Below are positions 25,217 to 33,718 of a DNA stretch of 64,000 bases, in pieces (position 1 is the stretch's first letter; each line of letters starts with the position of its first letter). A program made the translations under genes and the position numbers. Origin of the DNA: an uncultured Collinsella sp. (GTDB taxonomy: Bacteria > Actinomycetota > Coriobacteriia > Coriobacteriales > Coriobacteriaceae); the NCBI GenBank assembly GCA_900540855.1, contig UQHK01000003.1, forward strand, positions 1 to 64,000. Direction: 5' to 3'. Below the pieces are notes generated by a model, which was given only the letters and a program-made list of their open reading frames with translations, was not told where the DNA came from and did not search any database.

Positions 25217-25254
25217 ATCAATGAGTTTTTAATCCCCGTCTCAGAATAATCATG

Positions 25255-26745
25255 CTAGGCGGTGTACGCGATTGTAGATTTCACGGCATGGCGCCAGCCG
25301 GCGATCTTTTTGGCGCGCTCGTCGGCGGACATGGTGGACTCCACGATGCCGCGGGCGCCGTAGACGTCGACGACGTCGCGCGTGTACATGCCCAGCGCAA
25401 TGCCGCAGGCCCAGGCCGCGCCCAGACCGCTCATCTCGTCGTTGCTCGCGATGCGAATGGGCGAGCCAACCAAGTCGCTCTCAAACTGCATCAGGTACGC
25501 GTCGCGCGTGGGACCGCCGTCAACACGAAGCTCGGCCAACGCCGCGCCCGAATCCTCGACCATCGCACCAATCACGTCGAAGATCTGATAGGCGATCGAC
25601 TCGTCAGCGGCCTTTACGAACTCCGCACGGCCCGTGGTGCGCGTCATGCCAAAGATGCAGCCCTCGGCATCGCTCGCCCAGTGCGGCGCGCCCAGGCCAG
25701 TGAACGCCGGCACAAAGTAGACACGGCTTGCCGGATTGGCGGCGTAGCACAGGTCGGTGACTTCCTCGGGGTTATTGATGAGCTCAAGATCGTCGCGCAG
25801 CCACGTCTTGACGGCGCCGGCGTAGCTCACGTTGCCCTCGAGAACATACTCGGTCACACCGTCCATACGCCATGCGAGCGAGCTCGAAAGCCCATGCGAG
25901 CTGGCGACGAACTCGTCGCCGACGTTCATCATGACCGAGCTTCCGGTGCCATAGGTCGCCTTGGCCATGCCGCGGCTATGGCAGCCCTGGGCAAACAAGG
26001 CGGCATGGCTGTCGCCGAGCACGCCGTGAATGGGCACGGGCGCCGGCAAAAAGCCGCCCAGGTCCGTTGTACCGAACAGGCCATCGGAATCGGTCACCTG
26101 CGGCAGACACGCCGGATTGACACCAAAGGCCTCGCACACCGGCTCGCTCCAGCAGCCACGGCGCAGGTCAAAAAGCTGCGTGCGGCTGGCATTGGACCAG
26201 TCGCAGCGGAACTCCGCGCCGCCCGTGAGCGTCCAGACCACCCAGGCATCGATGGTGCCCAGGCACAGCTCGCCCGCCGCCGCGGCCTCGGCAGCCGCGG
26301 GAACGTTCGCGAGGATCCAGGCCATCTTGCCCGCCGGATAGTAGGGCGAGAGCACCAGACCCGTCGTGTCACGCACCAGCTCGGCCACGCCTTCGCGCGC
26401 AGCAAGCTCGTCGCACAGCTCGCGGGCGCGGGCGCACTGCCACACCACGGCATCGCACAGCGGCTCGCCCGTCCTGCGGCTCCAGGCAACGGTAGTCTCG
26501 CGCTGGTTGGAGATGCCGATGCCGGCGACGTCGGCCGGATCGACCCCGGTCTCCTCCACCACGGCGCGCGCCACGGCCAGCACGTTGGCGGCGATCTCGG
26601 CTGGATCATGGCTCACCCAGCCGGCCTCGTTGACAATCTGGCGATGCGAGCGGTCGGCGCGATGGATCAGATGGCCGCCCTCGTCCACCAGCAGCGCCTT
26701 AGTACCCTGTGTGGACTGATCGATTCCGATGATGTATTTGCTCAT
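25255..26745 (-). CDS. FGGY-family carbohydrate kinase (glycerol-kinase-like)
   Basis: 496 residues. The N-terminal IIGIDQSTQGTKALLVD and C-terminal ELRVDGGPTRDAYLMQ are FGGY phosphate-binding signatures; YFVPAFTGLGAPHWASDA and SNASRTQLFDL are close to glycerol kinase. It uses ATP to phosphorylate a polyol or ketose. GlpK residues are not fully kept (LSPYYPAGKMAWIL replaces the usual YFSGTK region) and it lies 142 nt after a split transketolase and an isomerase, so a ketopentose such as apulose or xylulose is as likely as glycerol. AGGAGAG precedes the ATG. Terminator at 25179-25216. Confidence 0.85.
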   Translation of the reverse strand: MSKYIIGIDQSTQGTKALLVDEGGHLIHRADRSHRQIVNEAGWVSHDPAEIAANVLAVARAVVEETGVDPADVAGIGISNQRETTVAWSRRTGEPLCDAVVWQCARARELCDELAAREGVAELVRDTTGLVLSPYYPAGKMAWILANVPAAAEAAAAGELCLGTIDAWVVWTLTGGAEFRCDWSNASRTQLFDLRRGCWSEPVCEAFGVNPACLPQVTDSDGLFGTTDLGGFLPAPVPIHGVLGDSHAALFAQGCHSRGMAKATYGTGSSVMMNVGDEFVASSHGLSSSLAWRMDGVTEYVLEGNVSYAGAVKTWLRDDLELINNPEEVTDLCYAANPASRVYFVPAFTGLGAPHWASDAEGCIFGMTRTTGRAEFVKAADESIAYQIFDVIGAMVEDSGAALAELRVDGGPTRDAYLMQFESDLVGSPIRIASNDEMSGLGAAWACGIALGMYTRDVVDVYGARGIVESTMSADERAKKIAGWRHAVKSTIAYTA

Positions 26746-26857
26746 GTACTCTCCTGTCTCCCCCGTCGATTCAAAACTAAAACCCGACGGACAAGGAGCG
26801 AGTGGCCGACCGGCTCATGAGAGCGCAGCCGGCCTGCTCAAAATTCAACCTAAAAGG

Positions 26858-26888
26858 ATTGGTGCAAACCTGTCCCCGATGCACCAAT
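26858..26888. repeat. Hairpin repeat, family C (stem ATTGGTGCA)
   Basis: 9-bp perfect stem with 13-nt loop AACCTGTCCCCGA. It overlaps the stop codon of the transketolase C-terminal gene and keeps the TCCCC loop element of families A and B. Confidence 0.75.
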
Positions 26889-27829
26889 TACTCTGCGGGA
26901 AGGAACTCGACGACCGTCTTGGCGATTCCCTCGCCCGTCAGGCCGTAGTGCGCAAAGACCTCGGGGCTCGTACCGGTGATGACCGGCGCATCGGGCAGGC
27001 TCAGGCACTTGACCGGACGCGGGCAGTGCTCACCTACGACCTGCGCGACCATGGAACCCAGGCCACCGAAGGGACTGTGCTCCTCGACGGTCACGACGGC
27101 GCGCGTGGCACCGGCGGCCTCGATCACGGCCTCGGCGTCGAGCGGCTTGACGCAGTACATATCGAGCACCGTTGCCGAGATGCCCTGCTCGGCCAGCAGA
27201 TCGGCGGCGTCCACGGCGTGGCGGACCATCTCACCGGTAGCGACGATCGTCACATCGGTGCCGCGGCGCACCCAGGTGGCGCGATCCATCTGGAACGGGC
27301 ACTCGTCCTCGGTGTACACGTCCTCCACCGGGTTGCGGCCCACGCGGATGTAGGCCGGCTTGTTGTCGGCGACCAGGGCACGCACGAGCTCGGCGGTCTG
27401 GAAGCGATCGCTCGGCAGATACACGCGCATGTTGGGAATCGCGCTCATGGCGGCGATATCCTGCGCGGAGTGATGGCTCATGCCTAAGGCGCCGTAGGAC
27501 ACGCCGCCCGAGATGCCGATGAGCTTGACGTTGGTGTTGGAGTACGAAACGTCGACCTTGCACTGCTCATACGAGCGCGTGGTCACAAAGGACGCCGGCG
27601 AGGCGGCCCAGGCCTTCTTGCCGCACGAGGCCATGCCGGCGGCGATGCTCACCAGGTCCTGCTCGGCAATGCCGACCTCAACGGACTGCTGGGGATACTG
27701 GTCAAAGAACGGCGTGAGCGATGCAGAGCCGCGGGAGTCGGAGCACAGGACGACGATGTCTTTATCGGTTGCGGCGGCCTCGAGCAGCGTGTCGCAGATA
27801 GCCTTGCGGTTGGCGATCTTGTTAGCCAT
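26888..27829 (-). CDS. Transketolase, C-terminal (pyrimidine-binding) subunit
   Basis: 313 residues. It corresponds to the second half of a transketolase: the Pyr domain (VEVGIAEQDLVSIAAGMA, with the Glu that activates thiamine diphosphate) and the C-terminal domain (VVTVEEHSPFGGLGSMVAQV). Start at 27829 (MANKIANRK) overlaps the upstream subunit by 8 nt, implying coupled synthesis and a heteromeric enzyme. It transfers two-carbon units between sugar phosphates. In this operon, after a FucI-like isomerase and before an FGGY kinase, it resembles the bipartite AptA/AptB enzyme that splits apulose 4-phosphate, but general transketolase duty cannot be excluded. Confidence 0.9.
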   Translation of the reverse strand: MANKIANRKAICDTLLEAAATDKDIVVLCSDSRGSASLTPFFDQYPQQSVEVGIAEQDLVSIAAGMASCGKKAWAASPASFVTTRSYEQCKVDVSYSNTNVKLIGISGGVSYGALGMSHHSAQDIAAMSAIPNMRVYLPSDRFQTAELVRALVADNKPAYIRVGRNPVEDVYTEDECPFQMDRATWVRRGTDVTIVATGEMVRHAVDAADLLAEQGISATVLDMYCVKPLDAEAVIEAAGATRAVVTVEEHSPFGGLGSMVAQVVGEHCPRPVKCLSLPDAPVITGTSPEVFAHYGLTGEGIAKTVVEFLPAE

Positions 27830-28658
27830 TGATGGCCTCCTTATGGGCAGCGAAATCGGCGATGATCTGGGCATATTCCTCATCGTTGGGCAGGTGATGA
27901 TGCCAGGCGGCCTTGTCCTCCATAACCGGCGAGCCGTAGCCCTTCACTGTGTTGAGGATGATGACCGTGGGCTTACCCTTGGTCTCGGCGGCCAGCGTCA
28001 GCGCGGCATCGATGGCCTGGACGTCGTTGCCCGGAATGGACAGCACGTTCCAACCGAAGGCGGCCCAGCGCTCCTCCTGCGAATCCTGCTTCATGACGTC
28101 CTCGGTGCTGCCGCTGATCTGCAGGCGGTTGCGGTCCACGAGCGCGCACAGGTTATCGAGCTGGTAATTGCCGCCGCTCATGGCGCCCTCCCAGACCGAG
28201 CCCTCGGCAAGCTCGCCGTCGCCCATGATGGTGTAGACGCGGTAGCCGCGGCCATCCATCTTGCCGGCAAGTGCCATGCCCACAGCCACGGGCAGACCGT
28301 GACCCAACGAGCCCGAGTTCATCTCGATGCCCTTGAGCTTGTTGTTGGGGTGGCCGATGTAGGGGCTGCCGAACTTGGAGAAGCGGGCCTTGACGTCATC
28401 AAGGTCAAGATAGCCCTCGTGGCAGAGCACCGCGTAGTAGGCCTCCATGGCGTGGCCCTTGGAGAGCACGAAGCGATCGCGGTTGGGATTGTCGACGGTC
28501 TCGGGCGAAATGTTGAGGTGGTTGGCGTAGAGGGTCATCAGCGCATCGATGACCGACATGTCGCCGCCGATGTGCCCGCCGGCGCCAGCCATGATGATAT
28601 CGACGCAATCGCGTCGAAGGTCCCAACGCAGGGACTCAAGCTCTTCGATAGTTGCCAT
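27822..28658 (-). CDS. Transketolase, N-terminal (thiamine-diphosphate-binding) subunit
   Basis: 278 residues, equal to the PP domain of transketolase. IMAGAGGHIGGDMSVIDAL contains the catalytic-site His, and YTIMGDGELAEGSVWEGAM is the thiamine-diphosphate motif GDG...(x)N-type. GGAGAG precedes the ATG at 28658 by about 8 nt. The gene lies 2 nt downstream of the isomerase stop and overlaps the C-terminal subunit gene. Split transketolases are common in Actinobacteria and Firmicutes catabolic operons. Works with the product of 26888-27829. Pathway placement is inferred. Confidence 0.9.
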   Translation of the reverse strand: MATIEELESLRWDLRRDCVDIIMAGAGGHIGGDMSVIDALMTLYANHLNISPETVDNPNRDRFVLSKGHAMEAYYAVLCHEGYLDLDDVKARFSKFGSPYIGHPNNKLKGIEMNSGSLGHGLPVAVGMALAGKMDGRGYRVYTIMGDGELAEGSVWEGAMSGGNYQLDNLCALVDRNRLQISGSTEDVMKQDSQEERWAAFGWNVLSIPGNDVQAIDAALTLAAETKGKPTVIILNTVKGYGSPVMEDKAAWHHHLPNDEEYAQIIADFAAHKEAING

Positions 28659-28660
28659 TT

Positions 28661-30061
28661 CTACTCTCCTCGCAGGTAAGCTTTGACGTCTTCTTCGATG
28701 GGGTCGTACAGGTCGGGGACAATGCCGATGTACTTGCACGCCTCGTAGAGCACCGGCACCACGTTGGCGTGAATGGCGACGCAGTGGTGGATGTAGGGAC
28801 CCTCGACGATCTTGGCCTCGAGGCGCTTGAGGTTGTCGACCTCGACCCACAGGTAGGTGCCCATGCCGGCCGGGCCGTCGATGCCGCGGGCGTTGCCCAG
28901 CAGCAGCGAGTACTCGCCGTTGTCGCCGTCAAAGCGGGCAAGGGTGAGGTCGCCGTGCTTGGCCTCGGCCGTCAGCGCGCCGGGGTGATCGAAGGCCAGC
29001 GGATAGGTGAGCTTGGGCTTGACGGCCGCGCAGCTGCAGGGCCAGGGGCCGCAGTGCTGCAGCAGCTCGCCGTTCTCGTTATCGGGATGACGCACGGTCC
29101 AGTCGGCGAACATGCCGCGGTGACGGCCCAGGTCGGCGGCCTCGACCATCAGCGCGGTGATAGCGCCATGGATGTCGGTCTCGCAGACGATGGGGATGCC
29201 CATCTCGTTGAGGATTGCGTTGGCGGCGCAGGGCATAATGCCCAACTCGTCCTGCAGGGCGTTCCAGCACTGGATGGCGCCGGCGTTGCAGCCGTACTTC
29301 TCGACCAGGCGCTTCATGGCAATGGCGAGTCCTGCGACCGCAGGAACCTTGTCCTCGGGGATGCAGATCTCAAAGCTGTCACCAATGTGGGCGAGCATGG
29401 CTGCCATGGCCTGCTCGTCAGCCTGGGCGTCGCGCACGGCCTGGACAAGCTCGGTCATGGGGATGGGCGAAAGCTGGATGTTGAACTTCTCAAGCAGCTC
29501 GCCCTCGTTGCACATGGTCGACCAGAAATCGAACGGACGGGTGGCCATCTGCAGGATGCGGGTGTGCTTGAAGGTCTTGACCACGTTGCACACGGCCAAA
29601 AAGTCCCAGACGCCGCGCTCGAACTCGGGATCGGTCAGACGGCAGTTGGTCATGTAGGTGAAGGGAACCTGGAAGCGGCGCAGGACCTTGCCGGTGGCGA
29701 ACAGACCGCACTGGCTATCACGCAGACGGGTGCCGTCGGGCTCGGGGCGCTCGTCGCGCGGCCCCCACAGCAGCACGGGCAAACCGAGCTCGCGGGCAAG
29801 GCGGGCGCAGACATACTCGGTACCAAAGTTGGCGTGGCAGAGCATGATGCCGTCGACGCCCTCGGCGCGGAACTTCTCGACGATAGGCGCGATATGGCTG
29901 TCGTCGAACAGCAGGCCCTCGTCGTTGATGTCGTCGATATCCACAATCTCGACGCCGATCTCGCGCAGGCGATCAGCCGTCAGACCGCGATACTTGATCG
30001 CGTCCGGCGCGCTAAAGATACTGCGGCGCGTGGGCACAAAGCCGAGCTTGATCTTGTCCAT
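28661..30061 (-). CDS. L-fucose/L-arabinose isomerase-family protein
   Basis: 466 residues. KIKLGFVPTRRSIF at the start, IMLCHANFGTEYVCARLARE near 75 and the acidic metal-site region near 290-310 (GIPIVCETDIHGAIT) mark the FucI/AraA-like isomerase fold, which interconverts aldose and ketose at a Mn2+ site. It is not close to canonical FucI or AraA, so the sugar is unknown. GGGGAGGA lies 5 nt upstream of the ATG. It heads an operon with split transketolase and FGGY kinase; isomerase, kinase and transketolase are the expected three steps of a pentose or apiose route. The promoter region carries repressor-type dyads and borders a lacI-type gene. Confidence 0.82.
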   Translation of the reverse strand: MDKIKLGFVPTRRSIFSAPDAIKYRGLTADRLREIGVEIVDIDDINDEGLLFDDSHIAPIVEKFRAEGVDGIMLCHANFGTEYVCARLARELGLPVLLWGPRDERPEPDGTRLRDSQCGLFATGKVLRRFQVPFTYMTNCRLTDPEFERGVWDFLAVCNVVKTFKHTRILQMATRPFDFWSTMCNEGELLEKFNIQLSPIPMTELVQAVRDAQADEQAMAAMLAHIGDSFEICIPEDKVPAVAGLAIAMKRLVEKYGCNAGAIQCWNALQDELGIMPCAANAILNEMGIPIVCETDIHGAITALMVEAADLGRHRGMFADWTVRHPDNENGELLQHCGPWPCSCAAVKPKLTYPLAFDHPGALTAEAKHGDLTLARFDGDNGEYSLLLGNARGIDGPAGMGTYLWVEVDNLKRLEAKIVEGPYIHHCVAIHANVVPVLYEACKYIGIVPDLYDPIEEDVKAYLRGE

Positions 30062-30084
30062 GTACGTCCTCCCCTAGTCACATG

Positions 30085-30145
30085 TTCAGTAAACAGACGC
30101 ATGTTTCGTTTTGTTCTGTTTACTAAATGTTTTACTCTTTTGTTT
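30085..30145. promoter_or_regulatory. Operator-like dyads upstream of the isomerase operon
   Basis: An AT-rich stretch holds AGTAAACAGACGCATGTTT and GTTTACTAAATGTTTTACT, with the TAAAC/GTTTA half-sites seen between the PTS and esterase genes. More half-sites follow to 30210. Probably bound by the LacI-type product of 30319-31329. Confidence 0.5.
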
Positions 30146-30227
30146 AAAAGTTTAGCGCGAAAGTCTCGTAAACGGTAGAGAAATCAGCCTAAACGGTATG
30201 TAAACAATCTGAACATACAAGGGCAAC

Positions 30228-30256
30228 AAAAAGAGGGCCCCGAAGGACCCTCTTTT
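30228..30256 (-). terminator. Terminator of the lacI-type gene
   Basis: Stem AAAAGAGGG / CCCTCTTTT with a GC loop; minus-strand T-run CTCTTTTT follows. Confidence 0.85.
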
Positions 30257-30318
30257 GAATAGCGCTATGTTTACTGCCCTAGCGAGCTTTGGCACGCTGC
30301 AGGCGATGCCGTCTCCGC

Positions 30319-31329
30319 CTAGATTTCGCGCACGCTCTGGCGCTCGACAAAATAGGTCGACACAGCCGTTTTGCAGGTGTAGCTCTTGGGATTGCGGATG
30401 TTGCCCACCAGGCGGCGCACCGCGATCTCACCCACCTCGTGCTTGGGAACATGCACCGTGGTGAGCGGCGGGTTGGAAAAAGCGCCCAGAGATAGGTCGT
30501 CAAAGCCGATGATCGAGACATCCTCGGGCACGCGAATGCCGTGCTCGTTGAACGCGCGCATGGCACCCACGGCGAGCACGTCGTTCTCGGCAAAGAAAGC
30601 CGTCGGCAGGTCGTCGTGCGAGGCATTGTCGAGCCACGCGCCCATGTCGCGATAAGCGCCCTCGAGCGTGGTGCCCAGCGTGACGCGCCATGCCGGATTG
30701 GCCTCGAGGTCCGCATCCTCAAGCGCTTGGCGATAGCCGCGCTCGCGGTCCTTAAAGTTGCGGATACGAAGGTCGCCCGCCAGATAGCCGATTTGCTTGT
30801 GACCTTTCTCGATAAGGTAGTCCACGGCACGCAGCACCGAATCGGTATTGGCAATGACCACGGCATCAAAGTACTGGCGGTCGCTCCAACCATCGAGCAC
30901 AATCAGGTGGGCGGCGGCGTTAGCGAACAGGGCGTAGTCCTCCTCGCCCAACTCCGTACCCATTAGTACAATAGCGGCGGCCGGATCGGCAATCAGGCCC
31001 TCGACCTGCGGACGCACGGCGTCTAGGTCGCTAAAGTCGAGCGAGACAAAGCCCGTGCTCATGCCGTGGCGACGCGCCTGGCGCTCCACGCCCTCGATGA
31101 CCGCGGGGTGGAAGGTGCTCTCGTCCAGGATGGCGCCCGTCTTGCGCGCGAGCACAAACTGGATGCTCTCGAGCTGCGTCGACTGCTGATAGCCGAGCGA
31201 CTGCGCGCACTCCAGGATGACTTTGGCGGTCTCCTCGCTCACGCTGCGCTTGCGGTTGAGCGCGTTGGACACGGTCGCAGGCGAAAAACCGGTGATGCGG
31301 CTGATTTCGCGGACACTTGCTTTGGCCAT
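30319..31329 (-). CDS. LacI-family transcriptional regulator
   Basis: 336 residues. The N-terminal HTH SVREISRITGFSPATVSNAL and hinge are typical LacI; the rest is a periplasmic-binding-like sensor domain (LIADPAAAIVLMGTEL; DVSIIGFDDLSLGAFSNPPL) that would bind a sugar or sugar phosphate. Start at 31329 (MAKASVREI) has GGGGGAA upstream; 27 extra upstream codons lack family resemblance. The stop lies about 260 nt from the isomerase operon, with its own terminator between. Its own upstream region has AGTAAATGTTTAAT, similar to the other dyads, suggesting autoregulation and control of both sugar islands. Repressor role is inferred. Confidence 0.9.
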   Translation of the reverse strand: MAKASVREISRITGFSPATVSNALNRKRSVSEETAKVILECAQSLGYQQSTQLESIQFVLARKTGAILDESTFHPAVIEGVERQARRHGMSTGFVSLDFSDLDAVRPQVEGLIADPAAAIVLMGTELGEEDYALFANAAAHLIVLDGWSDRQYFDAVVIANTDSVLRAVDYLIEKGHKQIGYLAGDLRIRNFKDRERGYRQALEDADLEANPAWRVTLGTTLEGAYRDMGAWLDNASHDDLPTAFFAENDVLAVGAMRAFNEHGIRVPEDVSIIGFDDLSLGAFSNPPLTTVHVPKHEVGEIAVRRLVGNIRNPKSYTCKTAVSTYFVERQSVREI

Positions 31330-31399
31330 TGTTCCCCCTAGTAACGGTCGCGGTCGAGCATCGTGGCCTGACCGCCCCGTGACTCGACAACTAAACGAC

Positions 31400-31445
31400 C
31401 GCAAATTCAATCTAAACAGAATAGTAAATGTTTAATAGCTAGTTT
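31400..31445. promoter_or_regulatory. Operator-like dyad upstream of lacI
   Basis: AT-rich DNA with TAAACAG, AGTAAATGTTTAAT and AGTTTA half-sites, like those near 9539-9874 and 30085-30145. Confidence 0.45.
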
Positions 31446-31506
31446 AGCCTGTTGTCAAGCGAACCGACGCGACTATTCCCCCAACGGGCGTATTTACTCG
31501 GTAGCT

Positions 31507-31541
31507 AAAAAAGCCCCGTCCCAAATTGACTACAGGGGACG
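31507..31541 (-). terminator. Terminator of the nucleoside hydrolase/ribokinase operon
   Basis: Minus strand: CGTCCC pairs with GGGACG, then GGGC and six T. The sequence block is shared with the kinase terminator near 25180. Confidence 0.75.
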
Positions 31542-31556
31542 CGGCGTGAAAATCAT

Positions 31557-32531
31557 TTAGCCCAGGACGCGGGCCATACGCGCCTTGAACTCGGACAGGA
31601 AGCGCGGGGCGTCGACGGTCAGCGCCACGAGCGCGCTCTTGTCCGGATCGGACAGGCGGCGCTCATCGCAGATGGTGCGACCGCGGTACTCGCCCAGCAG
31701 ATCAACACGCAGGTTGCAGCCGAGCGCACCTACGAGCGTGGGGTCGATCGCCACGGCAACCGCCAGTGGATCGTGCAGCGCGCAGCCGCCCAGGTAGGAC
31801 GCGTTCATTTCGTACGAACCAATGTAGTGCTCGACCATGCTCGCAAATGCGCAGCCAGCCATAGTACCCGAGCCCGTCCAGCCGGCAATGTCGCGGCGTG
31901 TGAGCACCACGCGATGCGTCACGTCCAGACCCACCATGGTGAGCTTACGGCCCGAGCGCAGCACCGCGTCGGCTGCCTCGGGGTCGCTCGCCATGTTGGC
32001 CTCGGCGCCCGCGCTCACGTTGCCGGGCACGGTAAGGGCGCCGCCCATCACGACCACGCGGCCGATGGACATCATCGCCGCCGCATCGCGCTCCAGGGCG
32101 AGCGCCAAGTTGGAGAGCGGGCCAGTCGCTACGTAGACCAGATCGGGACCATAGGTACGCGCGGCATCGATCAGATAATCGACCGCCGCGTTGCCGTCGG
32201 CCGAGGTCGCTCCCACCGGCTCGTACGGCGAGGCGGGCACGCTTGCGCCGCCAATACCGTTCTTGCCGTGGATAAGCGTGGTGGACGCCGGCGGCGTGTA
32301 GGGTTCGGTCGCCTTCATGGGACGATCGGCGCCCAGGTACACCGGCACCTCGGGACGACCCAACAGGTCGAGCACCGCCAAGCAGTTGTGTGCCGACTGC
32401 TCGACGCGCACGTTGCCAAAGCACGTGGTGATGCCGACGAGCTCCACCTCGGGGCTTGCGATGGCATAGGCGAGCGCCATCGCATCGTCCACACCCATAT
32501 CCAGATCAAGGATCAGCTTCTTGGTTGCCAT
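31557..32531 (-). CDS. Inosine/uridine-preferring nucleoside hydrolase family protein
   Basis: 324 residues. LILDLDMGVDDAMALAYA carries the DxDxGxDD calcium-binding cluster of the family; VYVATGPLSNLALAL and a late HDPLAVAVAIDPTL complete the active-site pattern. The enzyme hydrolyses N-glycosidic bonds of ribonucleosides to base and ribose. Together with the ribokinase encoded 4 nt upstream it would feed ribose into central metabolism, so the pair is a nucleoside-salvage operon. The terminator follows at 31507-31541. Base preference is unknown; lacks a signal peptide. Confidence 0.9.
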   Translation of the reverse strand: MATKKLILDLDMGVDDAMALAYAIASPEVELVGITTCFGNVRVEQSAHNCLAVLDLLGRPEVPVYLGADRPMKATEPYTPPASTTLIHGKNGIGGASVPASPYEPVGATSADGNAAVDYLIDAARTYGPDLVYVATGPLSNLALALERDAAAMMSIGRVVVMGGALTVPGNVSAGAEANMASDPEAADAVLRSGRKLTMVGLDVTHRVVLTRRDIAGWTGSGTMAGCAFASMVEHYIGSYEMNASYLGGCALHDPLAVAVAIDPTLVGALGCNLRVDLLGEYRGRTICDERRLSDPDKSALVALTVDAPRFLSEFKARMARVLG

Positions 32532-32535
32532 TGTT

Positions 32536-33531
32536 CTACTCCGCTTCTCCGCCTTGTACTAAATCGTCCGACCCAAACTTGTGCTCGACTTCCGCACGCG
32601 TGGGAATTGATTGCTGAGCGCCCAGGCGCGACACCGTCACCGCCGAGGCGCGAGCACCCGCGGCCATGCACTCAAAGAGCGGCAGACCCTCCAGACGAGC
32701 TGCAGCAAGCGCACCAATAAACGTATCGCCCGCGGCCGTCGTATCGACCACCGCGCTCGAAAACGCCGGCATGCGCAGCGGCTCACCGCCGTCGCCGAGC
32801 GCAACCGAGCCGGCGCCGCCCAGCGTGATGACCGCGGCGCCGGCGCCCTTATCGAGCAGCGCATTGAGCGCGGCGACGCAGCTCGCATCATCTGTGGGCA
32901 GAATGCCCGTCAGCACCTGGCACTCAGTCTCGTTGGGGCAGACCAGGTCGACCGCAGGCCACGCTCCTGCCGGCAGGTCGCAGGCGGGCGCCGGGTTAAA
33001 GATCGTATAGAACCCCAGCTCGTGAGCGCAAGAAAGCGCCGCGGCCGTTGCTGCAAGGTCACATTCGCCCTGGGCAATAAAGACGCTTCCGGCAGCCGGG
33101 GCAATCTCGCTGGCATCGCCGTCGAGCTCGTCGGCCACCAAGCGCCTCAGTGCGCGGGCAACGTCCTCGCCCGCAAGCGCATGGTTGGCGCCCGGCGACA
33201 GCACGATGCGGTTGTCGCTCTCACAGCGAATGATAGTCGCGGTACCGGTCTCCACGTCATCGCGACGCGCCACAAACTCAACGCCCACGCCGGCATCCTG
33301 GAGCCCTGCCACAAGCGCATCGCCAAAGGTATCGCGCCCAACAGCGCCAATCATGCACGTGCGCGCACCCATGCGCGCGGCGGCAACGGCCTGGTTAGCG
33401 CCCTTGCCACCGGCGTTGGTGATAAACCCGCTGCCGCCGACGGTCTCGCCCGCACGCGGTATGCGCTCGCACGCCACCGAAAGGTCCATGTTCATACTGC
33501 CGAACACCGCAACGATGCCGCGATCTGCCAT
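32536..33531 (-). CDS. rbsK: Ribokinase (PfkB family)
   Basis: 331 residues. VFGSMNMDLSVACERIPRAGET and NAGGKGANQAVAAARMG are the N-terminal PfkB/ribokinase signatures; the C-terminal motif DTTAAGDTFIGALAAAR holds the catalytic Asp. It converts ribose to ribose 5-phosphate using ATP. GGAGG lies 6 nt upstream of the ATG at 33531; the reading frame extends 18 codons further but without family resemblance. The nucleoside hydrolase gene follows after 4 nt, so the pair is co-transcribed and jointly handles ribose from nucleosides. Close PfkB kinases for other pentoses are possible. Confidence 0.9.
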   Translation of the reverse strand: MADRGIVAVFGSMNMDLSVACERIPRAGETVGGSGFITNAGGKGANQAVAAARMGARTCMIGAVGRDTFGDALVAGLQDAGVGVEFVARRDDVETGTATIIRCESDNRIVLSPGANHALAGEDVARALRRLVADELDGDASEIAPAAGSVFIAQGECDLAATAAALSCAHELGFYTIFNPAPACDLPAGAWPAVDLVCPNETECQVLTGILPTDDASCVAALNALLDKGAGAAVITLGGAGSVALGDGGEPLRMPAFSSAVVDTTAAGDTFIGALAAARLEGLPLFECMAAGARASAVTVSRLGAQQSIPTRAEVEHKFGSDDLVQGGEAE

Positions 33532-33718
33532 GGAAACCTCCTCATCTGCGGGCCTTATGCCCACCGTCGGCCGTCGATCGTGCACTCTCGCACCCCCTAT
33601 AACTTTAGTTCACTTTGATGTGGACGCGCGCTTGAGCTTGCGCCAGCAGCAAGCATTCACAGGAGCAGGCAGTTACAATGAAGGCGTGCTGATTATTCTC
33701 GTCATTGGATGATGTTTT

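Larger units (their letters stand above)
25125..25243. repeat. Three competing inverted copies of GGGACGGGG around the luxS promoter
   Basis: TTTGGGACGGGGCT (25125-25138) can pair with AGCCCCGTCCCAAA (25184-25197); the latter also pairs with GGGACGGGG at 25208-25216, which itself can pair with ATCCCCGTCTC near 25233-25243. The same 19-nt block ending CCCAAATTGAC recurs at 31512-31530. Confidence 0.65.
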
